A stretch of 64,000 bases of DNA, from contig NW_006917093.1 of the NCBI RefSeq assembly GCF_000516985.1, positions 1,798,001 to 1,862,000 on the forward strand, in the 5' to 3' direction. The notes beneath the pieces are model-generated. The model did not search any database. It worked only from the letters and a program-made list of their open reading frames with translations, and was not told the origin of the DNA. This DNA comes from Pestalotiopsis fici W106-1 (taxonomy: Eukaryota; Ascomycota; Sordariomycetes; Amphisphaeriales; Sporocadaceae). The translations under genes and the position numbers were made by a program. Shown here in pieces: positions 55,848 to 64,000 of the stretch. The stretch's first letter is position 1, and every line of letters starts with the position of its first letter.

Positions 55848-56649
55848 TTAGGTCCTTTTTTCCATGTAAGGCAGGCAGGCATCGTAGGCTTCCTTGAAGC
55901 CAGGACCTCGTAAATACTTTTGGAACACCTCTTCGTCAATCACCCGCGCACACTGCAATGACCCCGCGATGAAAAAGTCCGTGTAGCTTGGATGAGCACC
56001 GAGCACAAACGGGCCCTCGGCGCTATTTGTGCGAATCAGCTCTCCAGCCGAGCGCATGGTCTCTGCCACCTCTGCCCAAGCCTGCTCCTCCTTGTCTCCC
56101 TCGAGCAGATCCTCGAGGCGATGACCTATGGCTGCCTCGCGCGTGCGCCGGAAGAACTGTTGCGCGCCCGGCGACAGGATATTGATTTCGCGAGGCATCA
56201 GCGACCGGCGAAACGTCAATGCCAGTCCCTGGCGTGTCTTTGCCTCAATCTCGCGGCCCAGATCCGAAGTCAGCGGTACTGCTGGGCTCGGGTACGTTTT
56301 CTCAATGAATTCGGAGATGGGCTTTGAGTCCATCATGTAAGCTCCAGTCGGCACATACTGGATGACAGGGACGGTGTATTTGGTTCCTGTTTCATTAGGT
56401 GCCAAACCGCTGTGATGATTTATATTAGTCAAGCTCTCATGCGTGCCTGACCTGGGGTAGTGATTGGAACATTTCAGCAACTTACAAATCTTTGAGAGTG
56501 GGTTCAATATCTTGGAATTCGAGGAAGACAGTCTTGTAAGAGACGTTCTTGTAATTGAGCAGCAGACGGATACGCCAAACAACGGGTGAGAAGCAAACAT
56601 TCTTGATACACGCCAAGTCGTATAGAATAATCTCTGGCTCAGAAGTCAT
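55848..56649 (-). CDS. Glutathione S-transferase-like protein
   Basis: The coding sequence is the complement of 55848..56409 plus 56486..56649, 241 residues; the 76 bp intron has donor GTAAGT and acceptor CACAG, and joins TLKDF to GLAPNETG. The start MTSEPEIILYDLACIK is chosen because the thioredoxin-like N-domain begins there. The N-domain shows ILYDLA, FSPVVWRIRLLLNYKNV and YTVPVIQYVP with the cis-Pro before strand 3, then MMDSKPISEFIEKTYPSP (glutathione-contact Asp-Ser). The helical C-domain contains GAHPSYTDFFIAGSLQCAR, the N-capping-box-like motif. It resembles the fungal GSTs used in detoxification or in secondary-metabolite sulfur chemistry. No obvious partner gene is near. Confidence 0.88.
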
Positions 56650-58927
56650 GATGGGCAGCGGCGCGAAGAGAACGATTGAGATTAAGGATCTATCTTGACT
56701 GAAGTTGTGAGGCAAAATACAAAGTCGGTGAGCAGCAGGCACGAATTGATATACTAGGTATAGCAGGTGTCTGCTTACATAAATGCGACACGGAGGCTGC
56801 CTGAGGAATAGTCACCGAACCGACCCCGATGACGAATATGACGCGCGTGCGCCCTTCCGTACAACAACGGCCAATCACAAATCTTGGGCTTCCGTTGGAT
56901 TTGTCGCACGTAGGACCTTGAACAATGCCGTTCTACGAGGTATCTCAGTCGTGGGCATGGTCAGCACTAGCACGATCTTACCTGTGTTGAACAACAGAAT
57001 GCAAATGTTGCATTAGACTGCCTAAACATAGATCACCTAATCCAGGGCAAACAATCCCCCACCCAATAATGTATTTCTCCCGAAAGCATTCCTGCGATCT
57101 TAATGGTCATTAGTCTTTTTGAGATCGTTGAAATGCCCCTTGTTGACTAGATGATTCCAAAGCCTCTCTCCAACCATGAAGCGCTGAAAACGAAGCAACG
57201 TTGGCGCCGACACACAAGACACATCTACAATGGCTCAATCCAAACAAATCAATAATGTACCATTTCAGCAAACAGTTTGGAATCATTTAGTTTTGATAGA
57301 ACAAGGAAGTTGCCTTCGTAGGACTGATCGCAGTAATAGCTCAATTCGTAGCAAATGAACAATTCTTCTCGTGTAGCTTCAGCAGAGCTTCTGACTATTA
57401 CAAGAATCCAAGCTCATTCAAAGGCATCTATCGTTCACACGTGTCGATCAGGAAGCCACAAAGACAACATTGACAATTTCAATAATTGGAATCATGGAGT
57501 CGCACAACAAGAAGTATCAGACATAACCGAGATATTGACGAACTGCGTTTACTTAATCTTCTAGCACGATGAAAAGGCCGACTGCACTTCCCAATCTATT
57601 CAATCAATCTTGTCCGCGCTATCCTAGTACATATTCGGATTATATGATCAACGTGATAATCGCCGATTGGCTCCCTATTCTTATGACCCCGTGATTGCTC
57701 CTATTGCTTGCACGATCATGCTCATCTGCGCGCCTGCTTGTAACCTCGAGATCCGCACGCTTTACTATGTATGTGATGGATCCAACGATATGCACGCACA
57801 AGAGCACTTATTCTTTTCTAAGTAATCTTCGCACATTCACTTCAAGCTTCGGGAGGGGGTCTGATGCTACGATGGGTTATCTGAACGGCACCAACGCTTG
57901 ACCAACTCCCCAAAACGTCAACTCCGAAATGCTGGGAATCGCATATAGGGACAGGTTTGTATTCAACTGATCTACAGCACCATGGCATGATCAAGGACCC
58001 AATTCAGCTCACTTGCGCTCGTTATTGTCCTTTAGGTCCTGGTACTGTTCCCTTCCAACCTTCTTCTGCTGGTCCTTGCCATGGTCGGCTTCTGGCTGGC
58101 TTATGTGTGAGTGACCCGACTGCTTTGTCACTCCCTGGTCCGGACCAGGTCCTCCAAGATTACGCTTTGCTGGAATCATGTTCGTGTCAGCACCATCTCA
58201 CAGTTGGGATCAGGAAATTTGGATTTGTGGTGGTAGGGCATACAGTCCTCTGCCAGCTTGTGTCCGGCGTCCTGGTGTACAATACGGTCCGACATGATGA
58301 TTCAGAGAACTTGGAAAGGTTTGAAATACGAGTTTGATGTATCTGGAGAATTGTTTCCAAGTGTTATATGTCAACAATATCGAGCGGGGTAAATCTGAGT
58401 CCCAAAACCGTGGTCATCCTATTTATACAATTATTGCTGCGCAGTCCCCAATTCCGCTTTTTGTGGAGGTACTTCCTGCTCCCACATTCTACAATAGAGT
58501 AAGCATGTACTCGACGAGCGTACATGGCCGTTTAGAGTTCTTTGGAGCATAGAGGTGCATCGCGGGGTTGCAATGACGTGTGGGTGACGCCATTAATTAG
58601 TATCATGCAGTGCGTAAGCCTATGGACATTCCAAAGTGTGATAGAGTCAATTCTAGGAGGGCCAATCAACAATTTTCAAGGGACGAGGTATGGTCTCGGC
58701 AGCGACTTGGCACGTCGCTCCTCCATCACCGTCAAATTCGAGGGATTTGGCAGTTTGGCTCCAGGTTCACACATGAGACAAATTTCAATTGGACCTTGCG
58801 CGCCTGAAATTGATTAGAATGGCGTATAGAAATTTTTGGTCCATGTGAACATTAAAGAAGAGATTGGCCCACATCTAGGAGTGTCCTTAGGTTTCATGCG
58901 GGTTTTGAACGCATCTAGGATAACATG
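56650..58927. other. Long stretch without a recognised gene
   Basis: About 2.3 kb. Short frames occur on the plus strand (57695-58337, 58542-58817), none with a recognised domain or good splice chain. Composition is AT-leaning and the sequence shows no visible long repeat. It may hold decayed gene sequence. Confidence 0.5.
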
Positions 58928-60850
58928 TCAATGGTAAACAAGATTCTTGATCAATTTTCCATTACGACGCGGTTGCTCAGAGGACGGGTTCATTCGATAC
59001 AGAATCGAACCGGTGGGCCCATTATTAATAGGAGTTATGTCCAGCTTGACTGGTTTCTCCAGAACCCCAGAGAAGGAGGCGCCGATCAAGCTGTCCAGAT
59101 TTTGAGGGTCAATACCTGATAAAATCGAGACCAGACCGAAACCCCTGCCCAGTGGTGTGGAATACAGCGTAGCCGTCGTTCCAAGGATGATAAATATCAA
59201 TACAGGCTGGAATGCAAAGACAAGATAAAGCCAGTACGACTTTTGCAATGTCGGTCGGGTATAGAGGAAGGACTGGTCGTCTTGACTCACGGGGTACGTC
59301 GTGCCACTTTCTTCCTGCGTGAGCCGGGTGCGATTCGCTGCTGTCATGGCGTATGCACTCATGTTGAAAGCCGTAGAATCAAAAGGTAACGGGTTGTCCT
59401 CAGATTTCATGGCTGTTATCTGCGACCACATCATTGCCGCTACAGCGGTTGACATTGAAGGATTCATCCAGACGGACTGATTCCCTCTCGCACCACTGCC
59501 ACTATAGGTCTTTAAGATTCCAATAAACGAAGAGATGTATTGTATCGGAAGTACAAGGATACTATTGGCAATCACCTGTTGTTTGGACCATGGCAGCATG
59601 TCCTCGTCGCATGAGGCATTCACCAGTCGATAGCCCCCTCGAGTGATTGACCATGTACCCTTGCAAGGTTGTCGGTAGATGTTGAAGAGATAGACATAGT
59701 CTGGCAAAGCTTCGCAATCTATAGAACCTGATGATAAGTCGATGCTATTAGGGGATAAGCCGATGTACTGCGTAGATTGATCCGAGAGCAACTTCCTGTC
59801 CATCATGAAGAAACTCCAGTGATTGTATAAATCCGATGAGTCGAAGGTCCAATAGTCGTCCTTGTCTCGCGCGAGCTCACACGCCGTTATAAAATCAGAG
59901 CTAAATCCGGTCGGGTCGCGTGTTTTCGACTCATTACGGGTGGCGACGGTCCCAATAACAGGCGCGGTCACGGCCCACGACTCTCCGATAGCGAGAAGCT
60001 CTTGCACCTTGGAAAGATACTCGGGATTAAGGGTATCAAGCATGGCTGTACTTGTGTCGTTCAGCAAGAGAACATTGTGGCCATATGTGTCGGGAAACGC
60101 TGGCAAAGGCGGCTCATAGTTGTCTGATCCTCCGTTTGATGCCACCAGGAACTCTTGGGTTGCATTGAAAAACAATGAATTGCCCGAAGCAACACCAGCT
60201 TGGCCTGGGAGCAAAAACATGCCGTAGAATGTTGCGTTTGATATGTAATCCAATCCCTTGATCTCGATGACACTATATCCGCCGATAAAAGTCTTGTATA
60301 AGACACTGAGGCCAATAGGTAGTGCTATCATGAGACTAAGAGCGGCCCGCCAAGGAACACTAAGCCCCGGTGCCAGAGGCATATTTCGGAGGATTGCATC
60401 GTAGTTTTGAATGGTCGAAGAACCGAACCTATTCTCTAGGGAAATAAACAATATTGGAGCGACGCTGGTGAGACACATATTCATAATGCTAATCAGAAAA
60501 CCGACGATGATGAGCTGATTATTCTTCGTGCCAAGACGCCAAGAGATGGATTCGTTGGCAACCACGATGATTGAAAAAGTACAGCATATTGTTGATATAG
60601 CGGCGATTACCATGTCCGAAGCGTAGAATATCTTCTTGACTGTCGGCTTTCCAAGCCTCGGTATGTTGTTTAAAAGTCCGTTACTGGATGATCCAGGAGT
60701 CAAAGAAGCCGTATCATTGACGCGAAAAGCACTCTGGCGGTCGTCCATTAGATACATTGAAGCATTGGTGTCCAAAGTATCAAATGGTCGAATGCTGTAT
60801 TTGCGAGAATAAGCACCCTGGTTCGTTTGGTCGCCTTGTAAAAAAGCCAT
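58928..60850 (-). CDS. Intronless fungal multipass membrane protein, 640 residues
   Basis: A single open frame of 640 residues beginning MAFLQGDQTNQGAYSRKY and ending NGKLIKNLVYH. No named family was recognised; the layout is common in fungal proteins of unknown function. Near the N-terminus, after a cytosolic tail, come hydrophobic helices IFYASDMVIAAISTICCTF, IIVGFLISIMNMCLTSVAPI and WRAALSLMIALPIGLSVLY. A very large extracellular loop then follows with several N-glycosylation sequons (NATF, NATQ, NDTS, NESK, NASC, NQSV, NMSA, NRTR) and paired Cys. After it comes YWLYLVFAFQPVLIFIILG and a short tail with the LDSLIGASFSG motif. It is likely a surface protein. The lack of introns over 1.9 kb contrasts with neighbours. 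Confidence 0.82.
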   Translation of the reverse strand: MAFLQGDQTNQGAYSRKYSIRPFDTLDTNASMYLMDDRQSAFRVNDTASLTPGSSSNGLLNNIPRLGKPTVKKIFYASDMVIAAISTICCTFSIIVVANESISWRLGTKNNQLIIVGFLISIMNMCLTSVAPILFISLENRFGSSTIQNYDAILRNMPLAPGLSVPWRAALSLMIALPIGLSVLYKTFIGGYSVIEIKGLDYISNATFYGMFLLPGQAGVASGNSLFFNATQEFLVASNGGSDNYEPPLPAFPDTYGHNVLLLNDTSTAMLDTLNPEYLSKVQELLAIGESWAVTAPVIGTVATRNESKTRDPTGFSSDFITACELARDKDDYWTFDSSDLYNHWSFFMMDRKLLSDQSTQYIGLSPNSIDLSSGSIDCEALPDYVYLFNIYRQPCKGTWSITRGGYRLVNASCDEDMLPWSKQQVIANSILVLPIQYISSFIGILKTYSGSGARGNQSVWMNPSMSTAVAAMMWSQITAMKSEDNPLPFDSTAFNMSAYAMTAANRTRLTQEESGTTYPVSQDDQSFLYTRPTLQKSYWLYLVFAFQPVLIFIILGTTATLYSTPLGRGFGLVSILSGIDPQNLDSLIGASFSGVLEKPVKLDITPINNGPTGSILYRMNPSSEQPRRNGKLIKNLVYH

Positions 60851-62149
60851 ATTTATGAGACACGACCCGTAAAGAAATGGGTTTTATTGAAACAGCGAAT
60901 TTCGTATCAATACGAATCGAAATTCAATTGAGGTAAAGGCCCATCCTATTATAATTTGAATTGCTTGTGTAAGGCTTTGGTGGCTTAATCAGGAGCTATT
61001 TGCGGGACTTAATAATTTGCTCGTAAGCATGAAATATCATGGCATTTCGGAGCATCGTCAGGCTATATAAGCCTAAACAGCAATGCTGTAGCTACACACC
61101 GAAATATTAAACAGCCTTATAGGTGGATAATAGTGCGTCGAGCTGAAATATCCACCATCTCTTTCTTAAAATAAGTATACATAAAATCTGTTGTCTCATG
61201 GCTCCCGGGTGTTGGTATCTCAGGCTTATTATGAACTGGTAACTTTTGTACGCTATTGAAGCATGCAATGCAACGTTATTGTGATCCGTTAATAGGAGCA
61301 CACAAAAATGGTGCTGGCAGTCATGGGTGCAACTTGACCCACTCGAATGTCAGAGTATAGCCACACACCCACAGCCTTCTCCCTCGAACATGGTAAAGAG
61401 TAAAAAGCTATATTGCTATAAAATTCTTGATTCCTGCTCACGCAGCGGCCGCAGTAAGTCAAGTGTCGACTGGCATTCGTTGAGGCTTAGAATGTTATGG
61501 CGGCCAAGTTAAAATAAGACATTTGTGATCGTCGCCAACAATTTTCTTATCATCGAGCATAAGTGCGAGTATATCTCATATACTCGACTGTCTGAGGATT
61601 GTGAGGCTGATAACCCTTTCCATGGTGTCATCCGACGAGTCCCACACTGCACAGCCACTCTGTGGCGCATCGAGTTAGATGAAAGATGCCTCTCATCGGT
61701 TGATGAAATGAGAGAATGGGTAAAAAGCTGACTTTATGATACTTTGTGTGGATGCCTGGTTTGTCAGCCGTAATGTGCCATACTCACGCAGCCACCTTGT
61801 TGCGCATCAAGTAGCTTAATGCACCGTTTGACGTGATGCCACCTGCAACTGGCCTCGGGTAGGACTCCTGCACCTAAAGTCACTGTACTCTGTACACACA
61901 CTTTCAACATCATTGATAGCTGCTGGCCTATGTAGGACTCAACTTCCCTCCCCCTACTAGGGCGCAAAAGTTCCCTTGTCGCTGCATGATCCTGCTGCAC
62001 GAGAGTGGAGCTAGTTGGGGGTCCCGGGTTGCGTCTTGCGGCTCTCCAAACTTATACCATGTCCTAGAGCTGGCAAGACTTATACCCCATCAAGTTTTTG
62101 CATCACAGCTTCTAAACCTCAAAGTATCGTACACTCCTGCGCGATCAAT
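60851..62149. other. AT-rich intergenic region
   Basis: About 1.3 kb upstream of both the 640-residue membrane gene and the Clr5-domain gene. It is strongly AT-rich from 60880 to 61300. No gene was supported; the short frames near 61525 and 61764 lack a domain. Confidence 0.5.
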
Positions 62150-63735
62150 ATGATCGAGCGACACCTTCAACCTGCCGCGTACCCAGATTGGGCGCGATAC
62201 AAGAAGCAAATCATAAGTCTTTATGCAGTTCGTACACTACCAGAAGTGATGCAGATTATGCGCGAGGAGCACCACTTTGTAGCCAGGTACCCCAAGCCGA
62301 ATTTCGCGTGAAGTATCCCACAGTGTATTTCTTCTTACTGATATTGTGTGTGTGAAGTCCGATGATGTACAAGAAGCATCTTCGGAATTGGGGAGTACAG
62401 AAGAACTTGAGGTCTCATCAGGTGGCAGAGGCGCTTGGCAAGCCGTGCGACCATACACTAGATGAACTTTCCAATCTTTATACAGGATTTGTCGACAAAT
62501 CTAGGGTACAAGGCTATCTTCGCCGTCTACCTGAGGAAAGACGCACCCGGATTATCACAGCTATCCATGAAGGCCTCTCAGCTACACAAACTGCGCGCTC
62601 ACTCCATTCGACAAGGCCCAAGCCCCCAAGCACCGAGCGCTATCTGAGCAACGTACATGAATATGTTAGAGGAATGTTCGGCTCCCAGGCATGGTCGAAA
62701 CATTGGTTGTCAAATCCTAGTCTGTATGGGAAAAACTTTGAGTCATTCGATCTATCAATGACTGCAAAAAAGGCCGCCGACCACGGTCACACGGATCAAG
62801 CCTTTCGGATCATTGACTTTACCTTTAAACAGCTCCAGTCCTGTATGCAACACGGGTCTGCAGACATCCTGGTGTACTTCCATTCATCTGCGCTCGTTTA
62901 TCACAGCATTTGGCCAGAGCTGACTTTGCAATGGTCAAAGCATACCAAGCAGCTCTCTCGAATATATTACAATAGTCAAGATCATGCGGGGTTCCTCACG
63001 GGCTGGATCGAGCCAATGCTACAGACTAACCTCGAAGACTGGTTACACTTTTCGATTCAAGTCATCAACCTCTACTGCGAAGTCCTATCCGAGCATGTCA
63101 GTGTTGACAATACGCTCAATTCACATATCGTCTTGGCCCGAGCGATGATACTTTCGCGGCTCCGCAATGCCAAAGTTGCGGCTGTCTCCACAGATGATCT
63201 GATCAGCGTGGGCCGTTTGACTTTCGAGAACTTTGGTCGCCAGAATGTTGCAAGCGTCGTTACGAAATCCGCCTTGGCCGGCATCCGGTTTGACGAAGGG
63301 CGGTTTGAGGAAGTTCACCAGCTACTGACCCAAATCTTACAATCCGACGACATTGACAAGTACCTGGAGGTGAAGGCATTCTGTTATAAGTTGCTGGCAC
63401 TAGTCGCGAACAGGATGGGACATTCCGAGGAAGAAATGCTAATGACGCGGCAGTCCGTCATGTTTTGTACGGCCAACTTCACCCTTGATAATGAGCTGAC
63501 CTTGGACGCCTTTTACGACATGGAGAACTTGCTCCGGAGTAGAGGTCAACAGACGGAAGCTGACGCATATAGACAGCTTACTGGAGACATTCTGGACGGG
63601 GTGGTCAAGCATCTGGATCGAGTAGCACTTGGGGAAAATCGCGTCCCGGAGACGGTTGACGCAGAGAGTCTTCCTAGTGCTCCCTCGCGTTTACTGGCCA
63701 GCACTATATTAGAGACTTGGAGGACCCGATGGTGA
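62150..63735 (+). CDS. Clr5-domain protein
   Basis: Exons 62150..62286 and 62358..63735, 504 residues; the 71 bp intron (donor GTACCC, acceptor GTGAAG) joins HHFVAS to PMMYKKHLRNWGV and restores the domain. The N-terminal Clr5 domain (WARYKKQIISLYAVRTLPEV to MYKKHLRNWGVQKN) is a predicted helix-turn-helix-like DNA-binding module, named for a fission yeast silencing factor, and is much expanded in Pezizomycotina. The rest is helical, with segments such as AFRIIDFTFKQLQSC and EMLMTRQSVMFCTANF that suggest TPR-like repeats, but this is weak. The start at 62150 is the first ATG before the domain. Function unknown; a chromatin or transcription role is inferred from the domain only. Confidence 0.82.
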
Positions 63736-64000
63736 CACTAGCTTACGAAGGGTTCTGTACAGATTTCTTTTTCTCTTCTTTTTTTTTTTTTTTTTTTTTT
63801 TTACTACAGACTAGAAGAGTTTCCGCATATAGTCATAGAATTTCATTGATATCCGAGATGCCCGGACAGCTGAGATCCTGCTGCCAAAGTAATTCTGTTT
63901 GCACCCCTGTTCTAGCACTAGAATGGCGCCTGTCCATAGGTTTGCTTTAGACGTTGTCACACGTTATGTAGGTATCTACCTATATACAGAAATAAATGGG
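63736..64000. other. 3' flank of the Clr5-domain gene to the window edge
   Basis: The last 265 bp hold the 3' flank of the Clr5-domain gene, including a 24-T run (63779-63802), and then sequence without a recognised feature. Confidence 0.5.
63779..63802. repeat. Homopolymer run of 24 T
   Basis: Uninterrupted T run 44 bp after the Clr5 stop. Its length is uncertain in any assembly because homopolymers are error-prone. Confidence 0.8.

Noticed and set aside
1..64000. tRNA genes
   Set aside because: A visual scan for B-box-like GGTTCGAxxC with a matching acceptor stem found none. A covariance-model search would be decisive.

Overview
The window looks like nuclear DNA of a filamentous ascomycete, most likely Sordariomycetes and probably Hypocreales. 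The evidence is short introns of about 47-94 bp with GTRAGT-like donors and CTRAC-like branch points, a split fatty acid synthase encoded by two divergent genes, a Zn(II)2Cys6 regulator, a Clr5-domain protein and a DUF6536 membrane protein. I cannot place the genus. No rRNA, tRNA, CRISPR array or complete transposon was recognised. Exon joins were worked out by hand from splice consensus, reading phase and family alignment from memory.

Layout. 1-9.1 kb is mostly conserved nuclear and housekeeping: the 3' part of Ku70, a tail-to-tail CxxC-rich orphan, a 1019-residue Zn2Cys6 protein and guanine deaminase. 10.2-25.4 kb is the fatty acid synthase locus: FAS beta (minus) and FAS alpha (plus) diverge from a 3.1 kb intergenic region and together encode every activity of the fungal type I FAS. 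26.9-33.0 kb is accessory: an alpha/beta hydrolase, an SDR-fold protein with no visible catalytic Tyr/Lys pair, a possible small membrane protein and a 484-residue multipass protein. 34.1-39.9 kb holds a degenerate metallo-beta-lactamase-fold protein, a nine-intron DHA1-type MFS transporter and an old yellow enzyme, closely spaced but without a backbone synthase. 41.4-45.6 kb holds a secreted M43-type metalloprotease, a divergent Arf-like GTPase and a one-pass surface protein with a Ser-rich stalk. 47.2-51.5 kb holds a DUF6536 gene interrupted by one in-frame TAA, divergent from a three-exon orphan membrane protein. 52.3-54.9 kb is the chromosomal passenger protein Bir1/survivin with two BIR domains. 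55.8-64 kb is sparse: a GST-like gene, a 640-residue intronless membrane protein and a Clr5-domain gene, separated by long stretches without convincing genes.

The only clear functional unit is the FAS pair. Ku70 (end joining) and Bir1 (chromosome segregation) are independent core genes. The hydrolase/SDR and MBL/MFS/OYE groups resemble lineage-specific metabolism, but their cooperation is inference. The best leads for novelty are the Arf-like GTPase with a Cys where the catalytic Gln should be, the otherwise intact DUF6536 gene with a single nonsense codon, the CxxC-rich orphan beside Ku70, and the orphan membrane protein divergent from the DUF6536 gene.
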